A DNA stretch of 64,000 nt, taken from NCBI GenBank assembly GCA_001661515.1, contig LUVW01000027.1, positions 170,067 to 234,066 of the forward strand, given 5' to 3'. This document shows positions 23,642-35,184 of the stretch, one piece after another. Positions within the stretch are counted from its first letter, which is position 1; the number at the start of each line of letters is the position of its first letter. The DNA is from Capniomyces stellatus (taxonomy: Eukaryota > Kickxellomycota > Harpellomycetes > Harpellales > Legeriomycetaceae). The notes below the pieces were generated by a model. That model was not told the origin of the DNA. It saw only the letters and a program-made list of their open reading frames with translations, and ran no database searches. A program made the position numbers and the translations under genes.

Positions 23642-24346
23642 GATGTCTTGTCTTTTAACTTTTCTTTTTTTCTTTCCTTTCTCTTTTCCGTCTTTCTCTT
23701 TTCTTTAAAAACAATCCTTGCTTTCACTTTATCTTTGTTGTCTCGATATTCTTTATTTATCTATAAATCTTTGCTCAATAATACAACTATTTATTATAAA
23801 TCTACTTGAATATCTTTTACTCCTTTTTTTTCTCTTTCAAATCTTGAATATAACAAAGAACAACGTTTCAACTCTTTTCCCTTTTTTTTTCAACGTTATT
23901 TACTCTATTTTTTTTTTTTACCTCTTTAACCTGTTTACTTTTTTTCTTTGCTTTGATTTACTCTTATTCTATTTCTATTTTTTTTTATTTGCTGAAATCA
24001 TTTTGTTACTTTTTTCTTTCTTTTTTACTAATCTTTGTTACTATTCTTTGTTACTTTTTTTTTACCAGTCGATTAATTTAATACGTGTAGTTTGTTCTGT
24101 ACCTTTTTCCAATTTCTTTTTCCATTTCTTTTTCCAATCTCTTTTCATCAACTGTTTTTAATATCTTTGGTTTCGTCACGACATTCCCATTTCTTGACAA
24201 TTAATTAACCATTTTTCTTATTCATCGTGATTGTGATTTTGTTTTCATTTTATTTCTTTTTTTTTAAAATGTAAAAATGGAATTGAAAAAAAATACTATC
24301 ACAACATTCTATATTTAGGCTATACGAATACAACTATGCAACTGTA
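23642..24346. promoter_or_regulatory. Pyrimidine-rich (plus strand) region upstream of XRN1
   Basis: About 700 nt made mostly of T with some C on the plus strand, so the XRN1-sense strand is purine-rich. It must hold the XRN1 promoter/5' UTR and the PSF3 3' UTR. No discrete motif was identified. Confidence 0.5.
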
Positions 24347-25454
24347 TCAACTATTCTTCAAATACGTCGATGTGTTAATAAACTGCTCCTCACCACGCAA
24401 CCACTTCATATATTTACTCTTGTTTTCCAAACATATCGCATAAACTATCAACCAGTTTTACATTCACTTTTTATATTCCCATCATCACCAAATTATGCCT
24501 TTACATAATACACTCACTGTCTTTGTCATTAAATCATAACATCTAAACCATAACACAAAAATCATATCACACAAAGCATAACATCTAAACCATAATACAT
24601 AATCTTACGGATCTTCTCTTGTTCGTCCAACTGCGCCGCAAACTCTGATGTATTGTGGTCCTCGCCATACTGCGACTGCTCAACTATCATCTGAACCCTT
24701 TTTAGAAAAACGTGCGACAGAAAGTCTGCAAGGTTTGGCGACCTGTTTTTTTATTTTTTATTTTTTTACACCATACATCCATCCCAAAATATATCCAAAT
24801 ACACATATCTCAGTAACATGTTCAACACTGCCAAATAACTCAATTCAACCAACCAAGTGAATCATCCAAATATTTACTCTAAATCTCTTACAGCTCTGCA
24901 AAACGCTCTCCAATCTTGTAAAAATATGGACACACCATGTGCAAATTCACACTTGTTGGCGACGCCACCAACTTCCTCTGAACCACCTTGCTGAACGCCT
25001 GAGGAACCCCCATCTCTATATAATCCTCCGCATCAAGCGTGTCTGATATCCAAAACGGCAGCGATATCTTTGTGTTCCTCTTATTCTCGCTTGGATTCAA
25101 ATTGTGATCGTAGCTCAACCCAACTATGTCCTCCTTTAGCACACAAGGAACTCTCTGATCGCGCCGCCAAGAACCAAAAAAATAGGTACAGCAATAACAA
25201 CAACATTAGTAACAACATATATACATAAAAGAACCAACCGAATTGGCCCCTTGGTACTCGTCAACACATTCTTGTTCAATTTAAAGTCAATATACATCTA
25301 TTAAAAATTTAAAAGAAAGAGGGTGGGCAGTGTACTTTTGTTTCCGGTACATTTGTCTTTTGACGATACCCCGCCCCCTTTCCTCTCTCCGCCCCAAATC
25401 TACCTGTTGAACTGCCAGTATATCGTCAATGTCGTAGTAATCTCTTGACCCCAT
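24347..25454 (-). CDS. PSF3: PSF3, GINS complex subunit
   Basis: Subunit of the GINS complex, part of the CMG replicative helicase. Assembled by hand from four exons: 25454-25404, 25154-24892, 24742-24609, 24444-24347, 181 aa, with all phases consistent. It begins MGSRDYYDIDDILAVQQ and continues RVPCVLKEDIVGLSYDHN, matching the start of Psf3. The hallmark block LPFWISDTLDAEDYIEMGVP, then AFSKVV and CPYFYKIGERFAEL, follow. Exon 3 carries the helical C-domain (FLKRVQMIVEQSQYG...LDEQEKI) and exon 4 ends YMKWLRGEEQFINTSTYLKNS. The length is close to the usual Psf3 (about 190-215). The first intron (about 250 nt) contains a possible alternative exon near 25300-25240 (MYIDFKLNKN...), which I reject because the direct join fits the family better. 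Confidence 0.9.
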
Positions 25455-27242
25455 TTCCTTTTCGGGTTTCTTTCTACTATTAGTGCTTTTAGTACTAGCC
25501 GGTTTATTCCCAAATATTTAAATTCACTCTATTCCCCTATTGCGGTTCCTAAAGCTTGCCCTTCTCTTCACTTTGTCTTTACAAACTCTCAGGTGTTGTG
25601 AGATTTTCTTATAATTTCGCAATTCTATAAACACAAGTTTGGATTTCACTGCTTGACTGAAATGTTTTCTTTAAACTCTCTTTGTTGTTTTATTAACTTT
25701 TCGTTATTTGTTCGTACATTTTGTTTATTTTTCGTGTATTTATTTACTACTATTTATTGCTATTTACTTTTATTGACATTATTACCAATGTGCTGTTTTG
25801 ATTCGCAAGCAATGTTTTTAGCTATTTTTTTCTTTTTTATAGTTATGTATATGATTTTTCCTTCAAAGCACTAGATAATTTCTATTATTATTGAGATTGC
25901 TCGAGCTTTTATTTTTTTTACAGTGTATTCTGTGATTGCTTGGACCTTTATCCATATTTTTTTTTCTACTTTTGAATGGTTTGCTGACCAACTCGATTAC
26001 CACTTTCAAATTACCCAGCTACGCACCAAACAAAAAGCAACGACTAGAAATTTAAACTATTTGTGTTTGTATTTGTATTTTCTTAGAAATAGAGATATTT
26101 AAAAGTCTGTTTAAGATCTTCACATGCTCATAAAATAAGCTCTTAGTTGATGGGCACAATATCATCCCAACTGGCTAGTAAAGTTGGCATTTAATCAATT
26201 ATCTGCTTTTATCATTCATAATTCCTCATTTCACTATTAAACTGGTATATTTTTTTTTAAAAGGTGGGGGAGGGAGAGGGAGAGGGAGGAAGAGAGAAAG
26301 AGAGAGAAATATGACACTTAGTTTGTGTCTCAGAATTGGTCGCTAGAGTTGGTTTAGGATTCGAGTAAAACTTGGAAAATAGGTGTGTTTAGAAGCAATA
26401 AAACCAACATCTCCCCTCCCCACTCCCTTGCAGTGTGTGGAAAAGCTATTTATGATGTCGTAGCAAGATGTTCCAAACCATAAACGGTCTGTTATATAAA
26501 TCAAGTGTTTAACTATTTATGATTGGGACCATTGTTTGAATTATTTATAGCACTATTAATTTTTGGGCTAACGATTTTGAATAAGAAAAAAAATTTAGTA
26601 ATAGTAATAGTAATAGTAATAGTAAAAATAAAAATAAAAATAAATTCAGCTCAGTTCAACTCTAGCAAAGTTTTTTTTCCTACTATTCTTTTTTTTTTTT
26701 TTTGGTAATTGGTTGCATAGACGAAAATCATTCTTTGTAGTTCGAAAGGTTTAATAGTCGAAATTAAGATTACTTGCTAAAAGCCCATAAAACTTTACCA
26801 TCATTTATTTACCTTTTTTAGAGCAAGTAAAAAAAAAAAGTGGAAAAACGAGGAAAAGAATAATAGTAATCTGTTGATTCTATTATGAATTTAAAGTTAA
26901 ACTTAAAAAAAAAATTACAAAAAAAAATTGAACTTCAGATATTGATTCTGGGTTTAATAAAATCGAAATAAAGCCAAGACCAAGTTAAGGAGGTAAAAAA
27001 AAAACAAAAAAAAACAGACTGAATTCCATTATACTTTTGATTGCCATCTTTGATTCAAATACCAGTATAAAAAAAAGTCACATACCTGTAATTGGAGCAA
27101 AAGTAAAAAAAAGGGCACACAGCAGCGGGCTACACATACAACAATATAATATCTAGCGATCCACTTTAAAACTCCCAAAACCAGAGTAAAATAGTAAACA
27201 AAGCACAAAATCCGCACAAAAAGAAAGGCAAACAGTTTATTA
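25455..27242. other. Intergenic between divergent PSF3 and LETM1
   Basis: About 1.8 kb of AT-rich DNA. It contains a GA-rich tract at 26264-26309 and a (TAGTAA)n/(AAATAA)n hexamer-like run at 26597-26645. Both promoters should lie here; I see no further gene. Confidence 0.55.
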
Positions 27243-29551
27243 ATGCTTAGCGCTACTAGAATAAGAAGAAGGTCACCGATAGTTGGCGAATGTGAGCGGC
27301 GTTTAAATATTATTCATCAAAATTTAGAGTATTTGGCAACACATATCAATAAATAGCCATAAAATAAAATAAAATACATGGTCTTGATTTAAAACTGTGT
27401 TAAATGGCAATAACATTGTAGTGATAAGGTACGGGAGTAAAAACATTCAGAATGGATTCAAGCCACAGAGTGCAGTATTAGGAAACATCCGCACAAACAC
27501 AGAATACAAAAGCTACAGCAGCGTTAGAACAGTGGGAGGGATAAACGGGCTTGGACAGACAATTTTGGTATCAAGTCTGACCAAAAAGAGCTTTAATAGT
27601 AGCAACGTTGCGTTGGTTAAGTGCAACTTTTATTCCAAGCTAAACGATTTGAAGAATAGCTCAGTAAATGAGGCTTCGAACTCTGATGCCAAGGCTAGTG
27701 ATATCAAGGGAGAGGTGGCCAAGTCTGCTGGAAGCATCAGCGTGGATGCAGTTGTAAAGAAAGCAACGTTGTGGGAAAGAATCAAGCACGAGGTAGTACA
27801 TTATAGAGATGGAACCAAATTGTTTGGCAAGGAGCTAAAAATATCGACAAAGTTGGTTATCAAAGTGCTTGCAGGAGGAACACTCAGTAGAAGGGAAAAT
27901 CGTCAGGTAAACAAAAGTTATTGATAAATAAACTATTTTTTTGTTTTTGTTTTTGTTTTAATAGCAACAATTGGCTTCTAGCTATTAGTAACTAGAGTCA
28001 ACACACACACACACACGCACATATACATATACATACATGTATTTATATATATGCAGGGTTTGTGCTCAAATTAAAGCCTTGAAATTGGTTTAACCGACAA
28101 AAAAGGAACAACTGATCTGTATACCTGATTACTAATTCCCAAGGTAAACCTGGATTTGTAACGTTTGTAGTTAAAGCGTACGCTAATAGATCTTGCGCGA
28201 TTGGTTCCATTTTCGCTGTTTGTTATTATTCCATTTGCAGAGCTACTTTTGCCATTTGCACTCAAAATATATCCTGATCTTTTGCCAAGCCCTTATGAGG
28301 ATAAAGCCACCAGCGTAAGTACTCGGATTGTTTTGTTTAATAAAGCGGACCCGGCTTGTTTTGTTTTTGGTATTACTATCCAATCACGAGTTAAAATATA
28401 TACAAACAAATCAAACAAAAGGCCATAGAAGGATGTTATGTATATAAACGTGTATTTCAACTATTTCGTGTTTTGTAGGAGAAAAAAAGACTTCAAGGAA
28501 GCAAGATTAGGGCCGAAATGTCGGCTTATTTGAAGCAAACTATCAAAGAAGGACTTGAGCAAAAGCAAAAGACACTTTTAAGCGAGGATGAGAAGGAAAC
28601 GAAACATGGAGTTAAAAACATGGAACAGCTGCTGAACAAAGTCAGATCCTCAGGTGAAGCCGTTTCAAGCGACGATATTCTGCGTCTTGTTGACAGCTTT
28701 GAGGACAACTTGACCTTGGACAATCTGAGTCGCCCACAGCTGGTATCTATCTGCAGATACCTTGCCATCAACTCCTTTGGCACAGACAACTACCTTAAAC
28801 ACCAGATCCAAAAACGTATGAAGTACATTTTAGCAGATGACAGTGTAAGCCAACTTTTATTTCTCTTTTTTATTTTCTCTACTTTTAATGTTGTATTTGT
28901 AATCATTAACTTTTATAAATGGCCTAATTCCTCTTTATTTTATTTATTTGTTTATTTTTTAAAAAGAAAGCTTCAATCAAACTTCATTAATCATAAAAAG
29001 ATTATACGAATGTTGGGAACTATCCGACATAGATTTGTAATATAAAAAAAAGGCTTATAACCATGTTCTTTTCATACACAATTTTATTTTTCTAGATTAT
29101 TTCAAGCGAGGGTGTTGAAACAATGACAATTCCTGAGCTCCAAAGTGCATGTATAGCCAGAGGGATAAAGACAACAGGAGTTTCGCCAGCCAGAATGAAG
29201 GAAAATCTAGAGAATTGGTTGGATCTTCATCTTGTACAAAAGAAACCATCGTTGATTTTAATTCTGTCCAGAATCCTCACTGGAAACGAAGAAAAACCCG
29301 ATCTTTCCAACGAGGTTCTCCAAGCCACGCTTTCTTCCTTGCCCGACAACCTCGTCAACGAAGCTGCTCTGTCTATTGCTGAGCAGGACGGAACTGCCAC
29401 TAACAAACAGCGTCTAGAAGTTCTTGAAGAACAAGAAGAATTAATGGCTGACGAAACTGAACAAGAGCAGAAAAGACAGGACCAGCTCAAGGTGAAAGTC
29501 GAGGAGGAAAATATCCGCGCATCTCAAGAAAACAAAGACAAGTCTGTCTAA
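27243..29551 (+). CDS. MDM38: LETM1/MDM38, mitochondrial inner-membrane protein
   Basis: LETM1 family: mitochondrial K+/H+ (or Ca2+/H+) exchange and ribosome binding at the inner membrane. Model: 27243-27291, 27476-27906, 28171-28314, 28479-28844, 29096-29551, 481 aa. Exon 2 carries [20 protein letters not shown] and ends RRENRQ; exon 3 continues [14 protein letters not shown] and the single membrane segment and following Pro-rich turn ([20 protein letters not shown]). Exons 4 and 5 hold the ribosome-binding-like domain ([49 protein letters not shown]). The tail is acidic coiled coil. The start is uncertain: the exon 2 frame has no in-frame Met, so I add a first exon from 27243 ([16 protein letters not shown], a plausible mitochondrial presequence) joined through GTGAGC and TGCAG. 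Confidence 0.9.
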
Positions 29552-31406
29552 TTAAATTGCTGTATTGTGCTTGAATTTTACTATTATTTTCTTTTTTGTT
29601 TTTCATGTCTTTTTTGTTTTTCAAGTCTTTTTTTATTTTTATTTTTATTGAAAGTTTTTTTTTAAGCCTTTTTGTTTCATTCAATATATAGATTAACAAA
29701 AATTCACTTTTATCCCTTCATAACACCAGAATTTTATTGCCAGCATTTCATTATCACGCACTTTTTACAGCTTGACATGATGTTTGTTATCTACTGCTAC
29801 ATTATTATACATGACATTCTGCTCCTGCTACCTTTCTGTGTTTGTTTGCCATTAAACTTCCACTAGAAATTAATGGAAATGCAAAACAACTCTACACCTT
29901 GATTTTGGTATCAGCAATAACTAAACACCACTTCCTTTTCTCCTTCAACGCATTTTAATAGCTAATACTTACACCAGCCCTATAAATTCTCGGCTCAATA
30001 AACTGAACAAAAAATTGAAAAAAGATAACAGAAATAATAGAGAAAGGTTAATATAAAAAAAAGATAATACAATGAATATAATAAAGAAATATTAATAGAA
30101 AAAAAGATAATAGAATAAATATAATAGAAAAAAGAAAAAAAGAAGCGCTTGATGCAAACGCTACATTTCTAGAAATCAATCTATTTCAAACGTGTGCGCT
30201 TTAAACAAAGTTTGACAAATAAAAAAGTACGGGAATCATTCGATTTTTAAACATAACGTACAGTGAGTAAGACAAATAGTGGTGTCAATCAGTAGCAAAA
30301 ATAAAGCAAAAGCAAAATGAGAAAACAACTGCACAGAATGTATTGGATAAAGCGGTTTTGAATAGCTGCCGCTGGTTTAAACAAAAAAAAATAGCATTTA
30401 CTTGCTGGGGGAACTCTGTGCTAAGCAAGTTCAGCTGCTTATATCCAACCGATTAATAATGATTATTCCCGTAAGCTTAGAGCATGCCTATTGGGTCATT
30501 ATATGTGAGTTTGTTGGTTGTTTACAAGACAACTGCAAAGCTATGCACCAAACATGTACAGAGTGCTGATCATTGCAAAAGTTCAGTTTAAACAACATTA
30601 AGGCAACTCTATTATATTACCCTTATTAAAAATGGCAAAATAAATAAAAAAAGACGGCTTCAATGATAATAAAAATAAAAGGAGAGAAGGAAAGAAGGAA
30701 AAAAAGAAAGATATAAAAAGAAAGGTACACCAGTGTGTTGAACAAAAGCGGAAATAAAAACAAAAATGTACAAATCTTGCATAATAATTTTTCTGTACAT
30801 ACAAAATCTAGATATATCATTGGCGATGTTGCTGGACAAAAAGCTCTAATGGTCTTGGTTGGACCACTTTAATGCTTTTGCAGCGTATACATGTCTTGTA
30901 AACAAATGCAAAAAAGCGTGTTGCTTTTTTTCTTCTTTTTTGTTTGCCGGCTTGAAAAGCTATACATGACTAGAAATATCAATAGTGGAAAGAAAAAAAA
31001 AGGCTAGATAGTAAACAGAATAAAAGAGTGTGATTAAAAGTATATACTTTAAGAAAGAACACTACTATATCAAGCAATAAAACATTTTGGCTCATTAAAA
31101 CTGAGAAAATAGGTTGATATGGTTAAGCAAAAACAAAAACAGGAACGAAAACGAAAACAAAAAAGTATATAAACCACATCAGGTCTGTTAGAACAGATAC
31201 TTGTGACAATTCCATTCATCAGTTGTCAAATTAGTATTTTAATCAACAAGCTACATATATTAGTACTTTATTTTTAAATTTAAATAGCACTTTAAACATT
31301 TACCAGTTTAAGTTTAAAAGTCAAAATAACAAAGATCGCAGGAGAATAAATTCAAGCCAAAGAAAGAAAAAAAAAAGAAAAAAGAAGAGAATTAAGAAAA
31401 AGAATC
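29552..31406. other. Gene-poor intergenic region
   Basis: About 1.85 kb, AT-rich. The part at 30010-30150 is a run of related aaaagataatagaataaatataatag-like imperfect repeats. No coding signal. The right end holds the promoter of the secreted orphan gene. Confidence 0.55.
31166..31173 (+). promoter_or_regulatory. TATA box candidate
   Basis: tatataaa followed by cc, 234 nt before the start codon of the secreted orphan at 31407. A perfect small inverted repeat tctgtt-ag-aacaga lies just downstream near 31185. The second secreted orphan has a very similar tatataaaccc. Confidence 0.45.
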
Positions 31407-32240
31407 ATGAAAACCACGCTGTTCTGTTTGTTTACAAGTATTTCCTTGTCATTTGCCAATGATATAGAAACTCCTGAGACTAGAGGTTCTTATGAAAGCA
31501 ACGTCAGGTACTTTGCCGAGTTGGAGCACAATATCAACAACAAAGTTATAATCACCGAAAAACATACCAATAAGTTTTTGAACGATTGCAACAATAGTTT
31601 TGAAGACGCACGTTGCGTTGCCAAGTTGTTTGATAGGGATTTGGCGCTGATAAAGAACAACTACAATTGGATGTTGGATATCAAAGACGGGTGTGATGGC
31701 TTTAAGTACTACGATCGTAGCTTAATCACGATTGATCATATAGATATTACTCACGCTGTAAATACTCCGTATTTAAATACAACCAGGCTTAATACCCTTA
31801 CAAAAAGCAACTTGTTTTCGAAAATAAAAGTTAATGGTAGAGGTAATTTAGTTGAAAGGATTAAATACTTGTCTGAAAAACAAGTGCGGGAATTATCTAG
31901 TAATATTTTAAGTTTATTTATCGAGAAAGACTTTATATCTTTGGGCAGCTTTCTACCTACTTTTATCCAGGCTCTAACACCCAGACAATTGCGTGTTTTA
32001 CTTAAAAATCATGCCAAGGCTATTGTTAATATCCCAGAAGTATACAGCGTTCTTAGCTACATGACCGAAGACCAAAAGTCAGAGTTTAAGTATTTTTTCA
32101 ATCTTCCAAATGTGGAAGATTTAGGAAAAAATGTATTGAAACATCTGGAAACCAGGTCGGTGGATAAAAAAAAATTGAAATGTTATGCTGAAGCGATCAA
32201 GTTTTTGCCTAAAAACGTGTTCTTCAGAGGTAAAAAATAA
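31407..32240 (+). CDS. Secreted protein of unknown function
   Basis: A single exon of 277 aa starting MKTTLFCLFTSISLSFA, a clear signal peptide. I do not recognise a family. The mature protein is helical in character, with charged and Leu-rich segments. Residues about 155-240 contain two similar Leu-rich helices beginning LSEKQVRELSSNI and LTPRQLRVLLKNHAK, which suggests an internal duplication. Cysteines occur in DCNNSFEDARC (two), DGCDG and LKCYAEA, so one or two disulfides are possible. No membrane segment or GPI tail. It stands alone in a gene-poor region shared with a second secreted orphan and LINE fragments. It could be an effector-like or cell-wall protein; this is inference. Confidence 0.75.
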   Translation: MKTTLFCLFTSISLSFANDIETPETRGSYESNVRYFAELEHNINNKVIITEKHTNKFLNDCNNSFEDARCVAKLFDRDLALIKNNYNWMLDIKDGCDGFKYYDRSLITIDHIDITHAVNTPYLNTTRLNTLTKSNLFSKIKVNGRGNLVERIKYLSEKQVRELSSNILSLFIEKDFISLGSFLPTFIQALTPRQLRVLLKNHAKAIVNIPEVYSVLSYMTEDQKSEFKYFFNLPNVEDLGKNVLKHLETRSVDKKKLKCYAEAIKFLPKNVFFRGKK

Positions 32241-32721
32241 ATATATTTATTTTATTGGTGAATAGACGTGTGTGTGGGATTTATTTTATTATTCATTTTG
32301 TTTTTAAAAGTATGTTTCTTCACCAGTTGTATATCGCTTTAACTGAGTCGTTTTGATTTGGGCTGTTTAAATAGGTAAAAAAGGCGTTAAAGGGCATAAC
32401 GGTAGTAATGGGCTTAATTCCCAGCACTTCAAAGTATATGGTAAATCTGGTTAATCTGATTAAAATGAAGCAAGCTTTTAATTTAGATCTTGAAGATTGA
32501 TTTGGGAGTATTTAGTATTTAGTATTTAGTATTTAGTATTTAGTATTTAGTCGTATAGACCAAATAAAAGGTAAATCAGAACGAGAAAAAGTGAGGAGAA
32601 AAGCAAGGAATCCAAATTAAATATAAATCAATATAAAATAAAATAAGAGGGTTAAAGTTTTTGTAGCAAAGTAGATAAATAAAACAAAATAAAATAAGAA
32701 TTAAAAAAAAAAAAAGCAAGT
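32241..32721. other. Intergenic, convergent 3' ends
   Basis: AT-rich spacer between the secreted orphan and CLPTM1. It contains a 7-nt tandem repeat (agtattt, about six copies, 32507-32550). Otherwise nothing identified. Confidence 0.6.
32507..32550. repeat. Heptanucleotide tandem repeat (agtattt)6
   Basis: Six near-perfect head-to-tail copies of a 7-nt unit in non-coding DNA. Confidence 0.9.
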
Positions 32722-35184
32722 CTATTCGATTTTAGATTTTTCAGAACTAGAGGAAATAGTTGGATCGTGATCAACTTGGCCAAACTCGTTGGGGCGGGTA
32801 TGGTCAACGGCGTAGATCCAGCGCTGGTACAGGTAAGCAAAGAAGACAAGATCGTCACGTAGGGTAGCGATACGATGTAGAGTGGGCATAGGCATGACCC
32901 AGGCAAAGAGATCGTCAATAAAGGTGTTGAGAGACTTGTAGACAAAAGTTCTCCATGGCATGTGGGCTACAGACTTGAGTTTATAGTTGATGAATAGTTG
33001 GGGAGTCATGGAGATAAACCCAAAGGCGTACACATAGCTAACAAGAACGCTTAGTATGAAGCTGTACCAAGATACGTATTCTTTAGTCATGAGGGAGTGG
33101 ATGGCGTAGCCAATGAGAGCAGGGTAGGTGAACCAGGACAGGTAGCGGAAAGCCAACTTGTCGTATTTCATAGTGTCGGATTCAAGCTGGGTTGAGCCGG
33201 AGGGGCCTCTGATAGTCAGGTACTTGTACTCGAGTTCAAAAACAACTTTTCTGTTTGAATCAAGGGAGCTTTGGGTAGGTGGTTGTTGAAGCGAGAGGTT
33301 ATTTTCGGGATTAGGATTGGCTGGGGAATTGGCGGGGGAATTGGCTGGGGGATTTGCAGGAAGATTTGCGGGGGACTTGGAGTCTTTGCGTCTTTGTCTT
33401 CTTTCTTTTCTGGAAGCGATTCTGTCTTGGATTTGTTTTTGGATATCAGCAATTGACTTTTGCTCGATTCTTATGTCCATGGCCTTGTACACCTTCCAAA
33501 GCCCAATGAGGATTCCAATCCCGTTACTTAGAATAATGACATATGAGGTTTCCTTTTTGTTTTCAATTAGATACGCCAGAATTATAATGTCAAATAGGAG
33601 TTGGAGCCCCACTGATCGAGTGCTGACACCTTCAGAGTCCTTCTTTGAGCGCCAAAATTGCACATCGTTTTTGAATGCCAGGAAATCAAATATCACGTGC
33701 AACATTGAAATCACCACTGTAACCGCCAACAAAAACGGACTCGTGTCAATCAGCATTTTCTTGAACATCTCCACCGGCCCCAACGATCCACTACTGTCTG
33801 TTGACAACCCCATTGCCTCAACATCATTTAATGACTTTCCAAAACTAACAAGAACATAAAACTTCAAAACTGACATCGAGTTGAATTCAATCTGCAAAGG
33901 AAGCGTTCTATAAATTTATTTATATTATTATTAATATTATTACTATCACTAAATTACCATCAGTATTAATACTATTATTACTAGTATTATTTAGCTTTCG
34001 TTTGCTTTACACAACAATCCTTATATCGTATAGTACAAACTTTTTAAATCTACTTACTTTATTGTGTCGTTTATTGGGTACATGTTTTCCGAAAGCCTCC
34101 AAAAATCGTTATATAGCACTATTGGAAGGTATCCTCCCACGCTTCCGTCCTCAAACTCTGCCACCTCTTCAACCGGCTGAATCCAAGACTTTATAAAGTC
34201 CGACTCCTTGTTATACTTGAAAGGCGTGTCAAATGAACTAACCAACGCAACCGACAGATTCGGATACCAATATGGGTAATACTCTCCATCTACCAGCCCC
34301 GAGTTGTCCTTGCTCAGCGCCTCGTTTTGTGCCTCTGCCTCCTCAGTGCCTCCAACTAATCTTTTCTTTTCCACTGGCTTCTTATACTCCACAAACTGCG
34401 TCAGCTTGTATGTATACACTGCCATGTTGTTTGGGCTGTCCTCAATTGTCACATTACCATCCCCTGATCCCTTTCTTTCAACCACCAAGTGTGCATAAAG
34501 TGGCGCTTTGTTCTCTACTATACTCTTGGTAACCGGAATGTCAATTGCATGTTTAAATCCAAAATCTTCCCCAAACTCAATTCCATACAAGCTCCACACT
34601 GGCTCTTCCATTTTCTTGCTCTCCAAAGACACCTTGTTTAAGCTACTCTCCTCGCTTATATACAGAGATGCATCAATCTGGGCCCCTTTCTTCCAAATCG
34701 AGTGGTACTCCTTGCGCATCAACGCAAGTGCCGCCTCCTCTTCAGCCAGTTCCTCTGCTGTTCTTATATCCTTAATTACTCCCCCTGAAGATCCCATGTC
34801 TACCCCCTCCTTTGCAATTCCCTCTCCGCTTGTATCTACTCCACTACCCGAAGAATCCTTATTTGCATATTGAGAAACAAAAACTAGCAAATATACACAC
34901 AATTACAGAGTTAGCATTTTATTTCTCTGCCATCGATAGCTTTGTACATATATATATATCATTGCCCACGGTTTACTTATTCAATGACCTCAGATACTTT
35001 ATATTTAAAGTCATTCTACGGGGTTTGCTCATTTCATCAAGTAGCAAACACATTTAAATATATCGTTTTACTTACTCGTTCCTTGAACAACTAGAGTAAC
35101 AAGCAGCGCGTTTTTCAACACCGACTTAAAGTCAAACGCTGGTAGCCCTGAGTTTGTAGCTGCTGGTTCTGCATTATTTTCCAT
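32722..35184 (-). CDS. CLPTM1 family membrane protein
   Basis: Cleft lip and palate transmembrane protein 1 family (CLPTM1/CLPTM1L), multi-pass proteins of the ER/Golgi reported to trap receptors or scramble lipids. Three exons: 35184-35076, 34883-34058, 33907-32722, 706 aa, phases consistent. The N-terminus has one signal-anchor (VLKNALLVTLVVQGT), followed by a lumenal domain with PVWSLYGIEFGEDFG, YYPYWYPNLSVALV and YPINDTIK. The membrane part shows PFLLAVTVVISMLHVIFDFL, FDIIILAYLIE and the hallmark KLAFRYLSWFTYPALIGYAI, PQLFINYKLKSVAHMPWR and NTFIDDLFAWVMPMPTLHR. The cytosolic loop between the first two and the later membrane segments carries six PAN tripeptides spaced by Ser/Leu/Pro. The acidic, Ser-rich tail is short. 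Start chosen because MENNAEP joins in phase. Confidence 0.95.
33300..33375. repeat. In-frame Pro-Ala-Asn repeat in CLPTM1
   Basis: A 12-15 nt unit on the plus strand (ggcgggggaatt-like) repeated about five times. On the coding strand it gives successive (S/P/L)PAN units in the cytosolic loop. Confidence 0.8.

Noticed and set aside
25240..25300. Possible extra PSF3 exon (MYIDFKLNKN...)
   Set aside because: The direct join of exon 1 to RVPCVL matches the family; the extra segment would insert 20 unconserved residues.
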